37,100 bases of DNA from Rhodospirillales bacterium (GTDB taxonomy: Bacteria; Pseudomonadota; Alphaproteobacteria; Rhodospirillales; CAMCUA01), in NCBI GenBank assembly GCA_947470575.1, contig CANITX010000009.1:1-37100 (forward strand), in the 5' to 3' direction. The translations under genes and the position numbers were made by a program. The number at the start of each line of letters is the position of its first letter. Positions within the stretch are counted from its first letter, which is position 1. Shown here in pieces: positions 16,167 through 24,553 of this stretch. The notes beneath the pieces are model-generated. The model was given only the letters and a program-made list of their open reading frames with translations. It was not told the origin of the DNA and searched no databases.

Positions 16167-16273
16167 AATGAAGTCGATGCCGTTGCGTCCCCGTTTTTGG
16201 GACCGCCGATCTGCTCCACACCCAGACGGCATCACGGTCGGATTGAAAGTCCTGCCCGTGCCGTAACGCAGTC

Positions 16274-17425
16274 CTATTGCGGCGGCTTCGACCGTCCTAT
16301 CCAGCCGTTTTTGTAAAAGTAAGCGAGCAAGACGCCGGCCACCGCCGCCATCAGACCGAGGGCGAAGGGATAGCCGAAAAACCACTTCAATTCCGGCATG
16401 TTCCAGGGCGAAGCATTGGCGTCGAAGTTCATGCCGTAGACACTGGCGATGAAGCCCAACGGGATGAAGATGGTGGCGATCAGCGTCAGCACTTTCATGA
16501 TTTCGTTGAGCCGCGCGCTGACGCTGGAGTGGTAGATGTCCATCAGGTCGGAAGACAGTTCGCGCATCGTCTCGATGAAATCTATCAACTGGACAACGTG
16601 ATCGTAGCAGTCGCGCAGGAAGACCCGCGTCCGATCGGAAATCATCGGCGAATTGTCGCGGATCAGGGCATTCATCATGTCGCGCAGCGGCCACACGTCG
16701 CGTCTGACGCCGCGCAAGTCGTGTTTCAGAGCGTGAATGCGCGCCAGGGTGTCGGGCCCCGGATGGGTGAAGACCGCTGTCTCCAACTCTTCGATCCGCT
16801 CGCCCAGGGCTTCCAGAACCGGGAAATAAGCGTCGATCAGGGTATCGAGCAGGGCATAGGCCAAGTAGTCGGCGCCCATCCTGCGGATGCGCCCCCGACC
16901 GTGCCGCAGCCGTTCGCGCACGAGATCCAGGCAATTGCCGCGCACTTCCTGAAAGGTCAGTACATAATTCTTGCCGAGGAACATCGACAACTGTTCGCTC
17001 TCGGTTGTGCCATCGCCCAGCGGCATGCGGCAGACGATGAACAGGTGCTGCGGGTATTCCTCGATCTTCGGACGTTGCGGAACGTTCAAAACGTCTTCCT
17101 GGGCCAGCTTATGGATGGCGAAAATATCGCCCAGGCGGGCGACCACGTCGGCATCGCCCAGTCCGTCGACATTGACCCAGGTAACTGCCTGGCGGCCGTA
17201 CAGGGCGGCGACGTCGTCGGAGCGAGCTACTTCGGATTCGACGAAGTTGTCCGCATCGTATTCCAGCACACGGATGACCGGCGGCTGGGCCTCCGGATCG
17301 GCGAACAATGTGCCCGCCGACGTGCCCAAGGGTGCAACCGTGTGCCAGCGGCCCAACCGGCGGGAATGCCGGCGCCGCGGACCTTTGTTCGGCGTTTCGC
17401 CTTTTTCGGCGGCCGATTCGGCCAT
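16274..17425 (-). CDS. corA: CorA-family magnesium/divalent cation transporter
   Basis: The product is 383 aa, an inner-membrane pentameric Mg2+ (or Co2+/Ni2+) channel. The N-terminal two-thirds is the cytoplasmic sensor domain and long helix. Two C-terminal membrane segments flank the signature GMN (331-333, VYGMNF). The periplasmic loop after GMN (NASPWNMPELKW) is family-typical. The ATG is 5 bp after the stop of the upstream hydratase gene, with GAGGGATAAG as RBS inside that gene's end, so the two are cotranscribed. ZntB-type zinc transporters share the fold; the sequence fits the broad CorA family. Confidence 0.9.
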   Translation of the reverse strand: MAESAAEKGETPNKGPRRRHSRRLGRWHTVAPLGTSAGTLFADPEAQPPVIRVLEYDADNFVESEVARSDDVAALYGRQAVTWVNVDGLGDADVVARLGDIFAIHKLAQEDVLNVPQRPKIEEYPQHLFIVCRMPLGDGTTESEQLSMFLGKNYVLTFQEVRGNCLDLVRERLRHGRGRIRRMGADYLAYALLDTLIDAYFPVLEALGERIEELETAVFTHPGPDTLARIHALKHDLRGVRRDVWPLRDMMNALIRDNSPMISDRTRVFLRDCYDHVVQLIDFIETMRELSSDLMDIYHSSVSARLNEIMKVLTLIATIFIPLGFIASVYGMNFDANASPWNMPELKWFFGYPFALGLMAAVAGVLLAYFYKNGWIGRSKPPQ

Positions 17426-17430
17426 GTGGC

Positions 17431-18231
17431 TTATCCCTCGACCGTGACTTCGACCTTACCCAGGCCGTCGAATTCCGCCGTCACGGCGGTCGGTGCCGCT
17501 GCGTGGGTAGGCACCGTGTGGCTGCCCGTGCTGATGACCATGCCGGCCTGCAATCCTTCACCGCGGCGCGACATCTCGTTGGCGGCCCAGGTCAGCACCT
17601 CGACCGGATCGCAGCGGGAGTCGCCGCTCACACACTCGGCAATCGTTTTCCCGCCCGCGCGCAGTCGGATGCCGATGGTCGTGAACGGGATCTTGCGCCA
17701 CTCGGCGATGGCCGGCCCGACGACCAGCCCGCCGGTGCCCATATTGTCGGCGGTGGCGACCGGCACAGAGATTGCCAACGGATCGACGAAACGGGCGTCG
17801 GCGATCTCGATGGCCAGATGCGTCGAGCCGACGGCGGCCAGCACCTCGTCATTGCCATAGGGCTTGGAACGCGCCGGCAGGTCGGCCTTCAGCTTGAAAG
17901 CGAACTCCGGCTCGAAGCGCGGAAAGCTGAAGCGGCGGGCCGGATAGCGGGCCGGCGATTCCTGTAGCGTCTGAGCATAGACGCGGCCTGGAACGGGGCC
18001 GTCCAGGTTCGATTTCTGGATCGCCGCCTTGCTCGAATGGGCAAGCTTCCAGCCGGCTGTCTTGAAGCCCAGGCGGGTATGCAAGGCTGCCTGGATGGCA
18101 TAGCCGTCGGCCATGCTCGCCGGGGTGACCTCGGCCGGCAGGGCAGGGATGGTCTTTTTGCTTTTCCAGGTTTCGGCCAGAATGTCGGCGGCGCGCTCGA
18201 TGGCGGCTTTCGATAGGGGCGTTGTAGGCAT
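17431..18231 (-). CDS. 2-keto-4-pentenoate hydratase / fumarylacetoacetate hydrolase family protein
   Basis: The product is 266 aa. Members hydrate 2-hydroxy-dienoates in aromatic meta-cleavage (MhpD) or decarboxylate or cleave related 2-oxo acids, using Mg2+. The metal-binding E-x-E is E107/E109 (FEPEFAF), with a further acid at E142 (AIEIADARF). The N-terminal helix region (KAAIERAADILAETW) and WKLAHSSKAAIQ are typical of the hydratase branch. GGGAG precedes the ATG by 8 nt. It heads a two-gene unit with corA, an unexpected partner. No aromatic dioxygenase is nearby, so the substrate is open. Confidence 0.8.
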   Translation of the reverse strand: MPTTPLSKAAIERAADILAETWKSKKTIPALPAEVTPASMADGYAIQAALHTRLGFKTAGWKLAHSSKAAIQKSNLDGPVPGRVYAQTLQESPARYPARRFSFPRFEPEFAFKLKADLPARSKPYGNDEVLAAVGSTHLAIEIADARFVDPLAISVPVATADNMGTGGLVVGPAIAEWRKIPFTTIGIRLRAGGKTIAECVSGDSRCDPVEVLTWAANEMSRRGEGLQAGMVISTGSHTVPTHAAAPTAVTAEFDGLGKVEVTVEG

Positions 18232-18379
18232 GTGGACGGCTCCCGTTCGGTTCGTTCGAGGTTGTCCGGACTATAAACCGCAGCGTGGGGACGGGCCACT
18301 CTCCCTTCACGCCCTATTGGCTCTTCGCGTCCGTTGGGCGCGCCTATCAACGCCCCACGCTCTCTGTTAGGATTTGGCC

Positions 18380-19276
18380 ATGGCCCGACCGCTCCGCTAT
18401 TACCGCGACATGACCTTCGACTACGGCATCGGCGAAAAAGTGTCGCCGTTGGTCCGTCGTGTCATTGCCCGCAACCCAAGTCCCTTCACCTTCCATGGCA
18501 CCGGCACCTACATCGTCGGTCGTGGCAGCGTGGCGGTGATCGATCCCGGCCCACTGGACGCCGAGCATCTGCGGGCTTTGCAGCGGGCTCTGGAAGGCGA
18601 GACGGTCAGCCATATCCTGATCACCCACACCCATCGCGACCACTCTCCGGCTGCCGCGCCGCTCAAGGAGGCAACGGGCGCGCCGACCTTCGCTTTCGGA
18701 CCGCATGGCACGCCGCCCGGCGGACCGGGCGTGGAGGAAGGCGGCGACCACTTGTTCGATCCCGACGAACGGCTGCCTGACGGCGCCGTTGTCGAAGGTC
18801 GTGGTTGGACTCTGGAAGCGATACATACGCCGGGTCATACCTCGAACCACATGTGCTTCGGTCTGCGCGAGGAAAAGACGCTGTTCACCGGAGATCACGT
18901 CATGGGCTGGTCGACGACGGTGGTATCGCCGCCGGATGGCGACATGACCGACTACATGGCGTCGTTGAAGCGTCTGCTCGACCGCGACGACCAGGCGTTG
19001 ATTCCCACCCATGGTCCGCCCATCACCGATCCGCAGGCCCATGTGGCGGCTTTGCTCGACCATCGCGTCGAGCGCGAGGATCAGATCCTGGCCGTTCTTG
19101 CCGCCGGCATCGGTCATATCCCCGAGATGGTGGCGCACATCTATGCCGATGTGCCGGTCGGCCTTCACAAGGCGGCGGGGCGCTCCGTCCACGCTCATTT
19201 GGTCAAATTGGCGAGGGAAGGAAGGGTGGCGGCCGAACCTTCGTTTGGGGCGGATGCCCTTTATCGCCTGCCGTGA
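18380..19276 (+). CDS. MBL-fold metallo-hydrolase (LACTB2-like)
   Basis: The product is 298 aa. The zinc-binding signature HTHRDH (83-88) is followed by the later His of IHTPGHTSNH, the Asp of FTGDHVMGW and IPTHGPPI, giving a complete dinuclear site. A C-terminal winged-helix-like region follows (HLVKLAREGRV). The order resembles the LACTB2/RNase-Z-like hydrolases, but substrates in this family vary widely. The ATG at 18380 is chosen because AGGA lies 7 nt upstream; an in-frame TTG at 18374 is too close to that site. The gene is divergent from the hydratase-corA unit and ends 8 bp from the convergent Nudix gene. Confidence 0.85.
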   Translation: MARPLRYYRDMTFDYGIGEKVSPLVRRVIARNPSPFTFHGTGTYIVGRGSVAVIDPGPLDAEHLRALQRALEGETVSHILITHTHRDHSPAAAPLKEATGAPTFAFGPHGTPPGGPGVEEGGDHLFDPDERLPDGAVVEGRGWTLEAIHTPGHTSNHMCFGLREEKTLFTGDHVMGWSTTVVSPPDGDMTDYMASLKRLLDRDDQALIPTHGPPITDPQAHVAALLDHRVEREDQILAVLAAGIGHIPEMVAHIYADVPVGLHKAAGRSVHAHLVKLAREGRVAAEPSFGADALYRLP

Positions 19277-19284
19277 CCCGAACC

Positions 19285-19950
19285 TTATTCGGTGCGGCTA
19301 TGCCGCCGGCCCCGGCGCAGGAAAGTCATGGCGACCGGCACGGCGCCCGTCCGTGGCGCGTCCAAAAGGCGAAGGAATTCCGCCAAGGCCATGTGGGTGA
19401 TCGGCGAGGTGGGAAGTCCCGCGACATCGCCCGTCGGCACCCAGTTCACGTCCTCCAGTTCGTCGCTGCAACGCATCTCGCCGGAAAGATGTCGCGCCTC
19501 GACCACGAAGAAGCGGGCGTTGAATCGTCGCGGCCGGCCGATCGGCGTGATCGCCCGGAAGATGTAGTCCAAGCGGTCGAATGCCGGCGCCAGACCGGCC
19601 TCGGAGAAGGCTTCCCAGCCGGTCGGCAGCCGCAAACCCGGCGGCGCGGACTGCCCAAGCATCAGCCCGGTTTCCTCGAAAGTTTCCCGGATAGCGGCGG
19701 CGGCCAACGCCCGGGCCCGGCCCGGCGTCGCCGACCGTTCCAACTGCTGCGCGACCTCGTCTCGCAGGGGTGTGGCCGGACGTACCCGATGATCGCCGGG
19801 ATCGACCCGGCCGCCGGGAAAGACGTAATGTCCCGGCATGAAGACGTGGCTGGCATGACGGCGACCCATGAGAATCTCGACACCGCTTCCGTTGCGGCGG
19901 TGGACGATCAGGGTGGCGGCATCGCGGGGCCGAATCGGTCGGTCGTTCAT
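19285..19950 (-). CDS. Nudix hydrolase
   Basis: The product is 221 aa. The Nudix box is split: GGRVDPGD (46-53) is followed by about 35 extra residues before the catalytic helix AAIRETFEETGLML (86-99), with R88, E89, E92 and E93. This spacing recalls the NUDT7/NUDT19 group, which acts on CoA derivatives or other nucleoside diphosphates linked to a second group. The box is complete, so activity is likely; the substrate is not clear. It is convergent with the MBL-fold gene and divergent from the DUF1491 gene. Confidence 0.83.
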   Translation of the reverse strand: MNDRPIRPRDAATLIVHRRNGSGVEILMGRRHASHVFMPGHYVFPGGRVDPGDHRVRPATPLRDEVAQQLERSATPGRARALAAAAIRETFEETGLMLGQSAPPGLRLPTGWEAFSEAGLAPAFDRLDYIFRAITPIGRPRRFNARFFVVEARHLSGEMRCSDELEDVNWVPTGDVAGLPTSPITHMALAEFLRLLDAPRTGAVPVAMTFLRRGRRHSRTE

Positions 19951-20054
19951 GAGGCAAGGACGTTAGCAGAAAGCCCGCGAAGGAAAAAATCCCCCGGTGT
20001 GGGCGGGTCCACACGGGGCCCGGCTCATATCGCGTGGGCAAAGGGTATAAGGTC

Positions 20055-20405
20055 ATGAGCGAATATGGCGCCGACCGGCTGAAATCCGGCCTCTGGATCA
20101 GCGCGCAGGTGCGCGTGTGCGGCCGGCTCATGCTGCCGGTTTATGTGGCGCGGCGTGGCGATCCCGATGCCGGCGCGATTCTGCTCAAGCTGATCCGTGG
20201 CGTATCGGGCTGCGAGGTACTGTCCCAAGTGCGCGGCCCCGACGGCGAGGCGGCCTGGATGCGGGGCACCGGACCGTTGCCGGTCGCCGAAGCCGATGCG
20301 GACGCCTATGTCGAACGGCGGTTGCGCATGGACCCGGACGCTTGGGTCCTGGAAATCGAAGACCCACGCGGGCTCTATCAGCCGGACGGCGGCATTCTAC
20401 CCTGA
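20055..20405 (+). CDS. DUF1491 family protein
   Basis: The product is 116 aa (MSEYGADRLKSGLWISAQVR at the start). The pattern matches DUF1491, a small conserved alphaproteobacterial family of unknown function: RLKSGLWI near the start, RRGDPDAGAILLKL in the middle and RMDPDAWVLEIEDPRG near the end. No signal peptide or membrane segment is seen, so it is probably cytoplasmic. The ATG at 20055 has AAAGGG upstream; the earlier in-frame GTG at 20034 has no RBS. Confidence 0.78.
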   Translation: MSEYGADRLKSGLWISAQVRVCGRLMLPVYVARRGDPDAGAILLKLIRGVSGCEVLSQVRGPDGEAAWMRGTGPLPVAEADADAYVERRLRMDPDAWVLEIEDPRGLYQPDGGILP

Positions 20406-20423
20406 TAGCGGGGGCGGCATTGC

Positions 20424-20457
20424 ATGATGTTGACATCATCTACATCCAAGTCAGAAT
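20424..20457 (+). promoter_or_regulatory. Promoter and operator palindrome of the TetR gene
   Basis: ATGATGT-TG-ACATCAT (20424-20439) is a perfect 7-bp inverted repeat with a 2-bp centre. It contains the -35-like TTGACA (20430-20435). CAGAAT (20452-20457) is 16 bp downstream as a candidate -10. A repressor bound here would block RNA polymerase, as expected for TetR autoregulation. Confidence 0.55.
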
Positions 20458-20463
20458 GGCGCT

Positions 20464-21075
20464 ATGAGCGAATCGCCAATGCCTTCGTCCCCGGTGCCTT
20501 CCTCCATCGCCCGGCTGCGCGGCAAGGGCGGGCGTTACCATCACGGTAACCTGCGCGGCGCATTGATCGTCGCCGCAGCCGGCCTGCTGGAGACGGAGGG
20601 GGAAGCAGGCTTGACCCTACGGGCCTTGGCCGATCGCGCCGGAGTCTCGCGGGCCGCGCCCTACCGCCATTTCGCCGACAAGGAGGCGCTTCTCGCGACG
20701 TTGGCCGGTGAAGGATTCCGGGTGCTCGACCGGGAAATGGAACGGGCGGCGGCGATGGAGACGACAGCGCCAGGGCGGTTGCGGGCGATGGCCCGCGCCT
20801 ATGTCGCCTTTGCACAGCGCTACCACCGAATGTTTCGCCTGATGTTTGCCGGCGCGGCGGATCCCGAAGGCCGGGGCAGCGGCCAGCTCCGTCGACGGCT
20901 GAGCGATGCCGTTGCCGGCATGGGGAGCGCGACGGACGGCATGACGGCGATGACGGCCTGGTCTCTCATCCACGGCCTCGCCGCGCTGGCGCTCGATTCG
21001 CCAGTCGTGGCCGAGGCGGCGCGCGCACCGAACGTCGATGGCGTCGTCGATCTCCTTATCGGGGGAATTGGCTAG
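20464..21075 (+). CDS. TetR/AcrR family transcriptional regulator with WHG C-terminal domain
   Basis: The product is 203 aa. An N-terminal helix-turn-helix occupies roughly 32-78, with the recognition helix in VSRAAPYRHFADKEALL (61-77). The C-terminal ligand domain contains the W-x-x-x-HG signature (WSLIHGLAAL) that defines the WHG subfamily. The predicted start of transcription falls almost on the ATG and no Shine-Dalgarno is seen, so the mRNA may be leaderless. A palindrome overlies its promoter. It ends by sharing 4 bp with the convergent EamA gene. Its target beyond itself is unknown. Confidence 0.88.
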   Translation: MSESPMPSSPVPSSIARLRGKGGRYHHGNLRGALIVAAAGLLETEGEAGLTLRALADRAGVSRAAPYRHFADKEALLATLAGEGFRVLDREMERAAAMETTAPGRLRAMARAYVAFAQRYHRMFRLMFAGAADPEGRGSGQLRRRLSDAVAGMGSATDGMTAMTAWSLIHGLAALALDSPVVAEAARAPNVDGVVDLLIGGIG

Positions 21076-21974
21076 CCCCGAGAAGGCGGCCATCGACGGC
21101 GCCAACCATCCGTTGCCTGAACGGCGATGGCGGCGAGCACGATGCACCCGCCGATCAAGGTGGAGACCGGCGGAATCTCGTCGAAGGCCAGCCATACCCA
21201 AAAAGGATTGAGCGCGACCTCGCCCATCGACAGCAGCGTCAACTCCGCCGCGCCGAGGACGCGCGATCCCAGCGTGTAAAAGATCATGCCCAACGCCAGT
21301 TGGCCGATGCCAAAGAACAGACACAGCCAAACATCCCGGACACTAAGCTCAAGGCCGATACTGCCGCCGGTAACGGCGACGCTCGATGCGAGAAAGGCCA
21401 GGATGCCGGCCCAGCAAACCGTGGGATACATGTCGATCCCCGGCCGACTGCGCAATGCCACCGAAAAGCCGGCGAAGCCCGCCTGCGTGACCAGGGCGAA
21501 CAGCATCCCGGTTATGCTGCTGTCGCTCAGTGCACCGCCGACCATGGTGCCGATCCCCGCCACCACCGCCAGGCTGGCCGCCCAGGTCACCGGCCGGATG
21601 CGTTCGCCAAGTACGATCCAGCCCAGAACGGCCGCCGATAGCGGACTGGCGCCAAGGATGAAGGCGACGCTGGCGACGCTGGTGTGGAGCAGCGCGAAGA
21701 CATAGGTGGAGAAACACACGGCAAGACACAGCCCGCCGAGCAGCGCCGCTCCTCCGGCGGCACGAAAGGCGGCAATGACCCTGCCGCGGTTGACGACGGC
21801 AATGGCGACCAGCATTGCTGCTGCCAGTCCAAGCGAGCGGTAAAAAACGATCTGCCAGCCGGTCGCGCTGTCCAATGCGCGCACGACAAGCCCGGCCGTG
21901 CTCCATATGACGCCGGCAAATAGGACCAGGATCACGCCGCGTGAACGGCTACTCTCGGGGATTGGAGTGCTCAA
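21072..21974 (-). CDS. EamA/DMT-superfamily transporter (first of two)
   Basis: The product is 300 aa, with about ten hydrophobic segments arranged as two EamA repeats: the first from GVILVLFAGVIWSTAGLVVR, the second from GMLFALVTQAGFAGFSVALR. The Glu/Pro-containing segments GASPLSAAVLGWIVLGERI and MGEVALNPFWVWLAFDEIPP at the end of each repeat are typical. Such proteins are inner-membrane exporters or exchangers of metabolites; the substrate cannot be predicted. Convergent with the TetR gene (4-bp overlap of stops). Confidence 0.87.
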   Translation of the reverse strand: MSTPIPESSRSRGVILVLFAGVIWSTAGLVVRALDSATGWQIVFYRSLGLAAAMLVAIAVVNRGRVIAAFRAAGGAALLGGLCLAVCFSTYVFALLHTSVASVAFILGASPLSAAVLGWIVLGERIRPVTWAASLAVVAGIGTMVGGALSDSSITGMLFALVTQAGFAGFSVALRSRPGIDMYPTVCWAGILAFLASSVAVTGGSIGLELSVRDVWLCLFFGIGQLALGMIFYTLGSRVLGAAELTLLSMGEVALNPFWVWLAFDEIPPVSTLIGGCIVLAAIAVQATDGWRRRWPPSRG

Positions 21975-21993
21975 ACCGACGGGCGCCGGCGGC

Positions 21994-22485
21994 TCAGACC
22001 ACCAGCTTGTTGGTCTGGCGGATTCGCCGGGTCAGCGTGACCGCCAACGAATGATAGAATCGCCCGGCAAAACCAGGCGTCTCGGCCATGATGCGCTGCA
22101 CGGCTGCTTGCGGAATATGGACGATGTCCGATGGTTCCTCGGCCACCACATCGGTGGTGCCGGTGGCTTGGATCAGGAACGACATCTCGCCGAAAATCGA
22201 TCCCGTGCCAAGCCGTTGCAACACCAGCCGCGTGTGTTCCTTGCTGGGTTCCTTCGGGATTTCGCGGATGGGTCGTCCGCTGGCATCCAGCCGATAGCTG
22301 GCGCGAACCCGCAGTTCCCGTTCGATGCGGATGGCGCCGCGGGTGATCACATAGATGGTCTCGTCGCGGCTTTCGCCCTGGCGCAGGACCAGATCGCCCG
22401 TGCGATAGGTGTGGCGGGTACCGGCAGCCACTAAGGCTTGGCGTTCGGCAGTCTTCAGTTTGCTGAAGCTGTTGTCCATCTGCAT
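21994..22485 (-). CDS. Stand-alone cyclic-nucleotide-binding domain protein
   Basis: The product is 163 aa. A Crp/Fnr-type beta-roll is seen: GDLVLRQGESRDETIYVITRG, then FGEMSFLIQATGTTDVVAEEPSDI. The FGEMSFL part corresponds to the phosphate-binding cassette, but the usual R-S/T-A-T is replaced by QATGTTDV, so cyclic nucleotide binding is uncertain. There is no helix-turn-helix or other output domain; the protein ends shortly after the C-helix (RRIRQTNKLVV). It may work by contact with another protein. AAGGGGGATGCC precedes the ATG. Confidence 0.78.
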   Translation of the reverse strand: MQMDNSFSKLKTAERQALVAAGTRHTYRTGDLVLRQGESRDETIYVITRGAIRIERELRVRASYRLDASGRPIREIPKEPSKEHTRLVLQRLGTGSIFGEMSFLIQATGTTDVVAEEPSDIVHIPQAAVQRIMAETPGFAGRFYHSLAVTLTRRIRQTNKLVV

Positions 22486-22586
22486 GGCATCCCCCTTCTT
22501 CGTCGATACCTATCGCGCCTCACGAGTGCCATGACTGCGGAAAAAAAACAAGTTGAGGTGAGGAAAGGCGGACGCCGTCGCTCCGA

Positions 22587-23069
22587 TCAGTCCTTGCGCC
22601 ACGGCTGGATCGGCACCGTCGAAATGGCGTTCTTCGGGCTTCCTTCGATCAGCTTGTCGCTATAGGACAGGTAGACCAATACATTGCGTTTGCGATCGAG
22701 AAAGCGGACGACGTGCAATGTCTTGAAGATGATCGACGTGCGCTGCGAGAAGACCTCTTCGCCGTCCTTCAACTTCTCCGGCAGGATGATCGGGCCGATC
22801 TGGCGGCAGGCGATGGACGCATCCGATGGATCTTCCGCCCAGCCGACTGCGCCTGCCAGACCGCCGGTCTTGGCTCGGCTCAGGTGGCAGGCGACTCCCG
22901 GCAGATCGGGATCGTCGAACGCTTCGATGACGATCTTGTGATCCGGCCCCAGCAGCTTGAATACGGTATCGACACTGCCGATCGTTTCCGCCATGGCCGG
23001 CCCGGTCGCCGTCCCTAGTCCCCAGGCCAGCGCCAGCCCAAACCTGATTCGCCCAAAGCGTGCCCGCAC
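22587..23069 (-). CDS. creA: CreA family protein, periplasmic
   Basis: The product is 160 aa. CreA proteins are conserved in Gram-negative bacteria, with no proven biochemical role. An N-terminal signal peptide ends at PAMA (24-27). The mature part has the family pattern [20 protein letters not shown], then [30 protein letters not shown] and [20 protein letters not shown]. Two cysteines (in VACHL and IACRQ) could form a disulfide. The start is GTG at 23069, supported by AAGGAGGTAACC immediately upstream. It is divergent from gcdH. Confidence 0.88.
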   Translation of the reverse strand: MRARFGRIRFGLALAWGLGTATGPAMAETIGSVDTVFKLLGPDHKIVIEAFDDPDLPGVACHLSRAKTGGLAGAVGWAEDPSDASIACRQIGPIILPEKLKDGEEVFSQRTSIIFKTLHVVRFLDRKRNVLVYLSYSDKLIEGSPKNAISTVPIQPWRKD

Positions 23070-23110
23070 GGTTACCTCCTTGTGTGGCGCGTGACCGGTC
23101 TAAAGCTGGG

Positions 23111-23124
23111 ATGCCGGCCGGCAT
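23111..23124. repeat. 14-bp perfect palindrome between creA and gcdH
   Basis: ATGCCGGCCGGCAT reads the same on both strands and sits in the 197-bp divergent spacer between the two start codons. A second, imperfectly centred repeat, CCGGTC-TCGCC-GACCGG (23215-23231), lies nearer gcdH. Both could be operator sites, but GC-rich palindromes arise easily by chance here. Confidence 0.35.
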
Positions 23125-23266
23125 AAAGCAACGCCCGATGCCCGTCGGTCGGACTTTCGGCGGTGCGGGCTATTCCTCCCTCCCGGCATGACGTGTATAT
23201 CCAGTTGGACGTAGCCGGTCTCGCCGACCGGGCCGATGTTTACGACAGCGTTCGAAGGATGACGAT

Positions 23267-24448
23267 ATGGCTGCTCCGACGCCCTTTCAGTGGGACGATC
23301 CGTTCTTTTTCGACGATCAGCTCGACGAGACCGAACGCATGGTGCGCGATGCCGCCCGCGACTATGCCCAGGATAAATTGATGCCCCGCGTCGTGGAGGC
23401 CAACCGCACCGAACGCTTCGATGCGGAGATATTCCCCGAACTGGGTGCCGTCGGCCTGCTCGGTCCCACCATCCCGGAGACCTACGGCGGTCCGGGGGTC
23501 AACCATGTCTGCTACGGCTTGGCCGCGCGTGAAATCGAACGCGTCGATTCGGGGTATCGCTCGACCATGAGCGTGCAGTCGTCGCTGGTGATGCATCCGA
23601 TCTTCACCTACGGCACCGAAGCGCAGCGCCAGAAATTCCTGCCCAAACTGGCTCGCGGCGAGTGGGTCGGCTGTTTCGGCTTGACCGAGCCCGACCACGG
23701 CTCGGATCCCGGCGGCATGAAAACGCGGGCGGAACGTATCGACGGCGGCTACCTCCTGAGCGGCAATAAGATGTGGATCAGCAACGCCCCCGTCGCCGAC
23801 GTCTTCATCGTCTGGGGCAAGCTCGACGGCGTGATCCGCGGCTTCATCCTGGAAAAGGGCATGAAGGGCCTCTCCGCGCCGAAGATCGAAGGCAAGCTCA
23901 GCCTGCGCACCTCGATCACCGGCGAAGTGGTGATGGACAGGGTCGAGGTGCCGGAGGCGAACCTGCTGCCGGGCGCCCAGGGTCTGGCCGGGCCTTTCGG
24001 CTGCCTCAACAAGGCCCGCTACGGCATTTCATGGGGGGCGATGGGTGCCGCCGAATTCTGCTGGCACGCGGCGCGACAGTACACGCTGGATCGTAAGCAG
24101 TTTGGTCGGCCGTTGGCTGCCAATCAACTGATCCAGAAGAAGCTTGCCGACATGCAGACGGAAATCACGCTTGGCTTGCAGGCCTCGCTGCGTGTCGGGC
24201 GCCTGCTCGACGAGGGTCGCTGCCCGCCTGAAAACATCTCGCTGGTCAAGCGCAACGCCTGCGGCAAGGCGCTGGACATCGCCCGCATGGCTCGCGACAT
24301 GCACGGCGGCAATGGCATCGCCGGCGAATTCCATGTCATGCGCCATCTATGCAATCTGGAGACAGTCAATACCTACGAAGGTACCCATGACATCCACGCC
24401 CTGATCCTCGGCCGCGCGCAAACGGGGATTCAGGCGTTCACCGGCTGA
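23267..24448 (+). CDS. gcdH: Glutaryl-CoA dehydrogenase (acyl-CoA dehydrogenase family)
   Basis: The product is 393 aa, the normal length. The enzyme oxidizes and decarboxylates glutaryl-CoA to crotonyl-CoA in lysine, tryptophan and aromatic catabolism, passing electrons to ETF. The catalytic base is E371 in [20 protein letters not shown], the typical GCDH end. FAD-binding segments [19 protein letters not shown] and [17 protein letters not shown] are present, together with [13 protein letters not shown]. The start [20 protein letters not shown] also fits GCDH. AAGGA precedes the ATG. It is a single-gene unit, with a terminator-like hairpin after it. Confidence 0.92.
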   Translation: MAAPTPFQWDDPFFFDDQLDETERMVRDAARDYAQDKLMPRVVEANRTERFDAEIFPELGAVGLLGPTIPETYGGPGVNHVCYGLAAREIERVDSGYRSTMSVQSSLVMHPIFTYGTEAQRQKFLPKLARGEWVGCFGLTEPDHGSDPGGMKTRAERIDGGYLLSGNKMWISNAPVADVFIVWGKLDGVIRGFILEKGMKGLSAPKIEGKLSLRTSITGEVVMDRVEVPEANLLPGAQGLAGPFGCLNKARYGISWGAMGAAEFCWHAARQYTLDRKQFGRPLAANQLIQKKLADMQTEITLGLQASLRVGRLLDEGRCPPENISLVKRNACGKALDIARMARDMHGGNGIAGEFHVMRHLCNLETVNTYEGTHDIHALILGRAQTGIQAFTG

Positions 24449-24483
24449 GGGATAAAACGTCGGGGCGGCGGTTCTTATAAACG

Positions 24484-24512
24484 AAAACAGCGGAGCTTAT
24501 GCGCTCCGCTGT
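24484..24512 (-). terminator. Intrinsic terminator of the TolC-family gene
   Basis: A perfect 10-bp stem, ACAGCGGAGC (24487-24496) with GCTCCGCTGT (24503-24512), has a 6-nt loop. On the minus strand it is followed by TTTTCGTTTAT, so it ends the outer-membrane protein transcript. On the plus strand it has no T-run but may still slow read-through from gcdH. Confidence 0.8.
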
Positions 24513-24553
24513 CCGATATTCCGTCCGCGTGAGATGCAGCAGGCTTGCGAAGG

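Noticed and set aside
16277-17860. 527-codon plus-strand frame opposite corA
   Set aside because: Antisense to CorA, whose GMN motif and membrane segments prove the coding strand.
18805-20058. 417-codon plus-strand frame spanning the MBL-fold and Nudix genes
   Set aside because: Out of frame with the MBL-fold gene and antisense to the Nudix gene; both have intact catalytic motifs.
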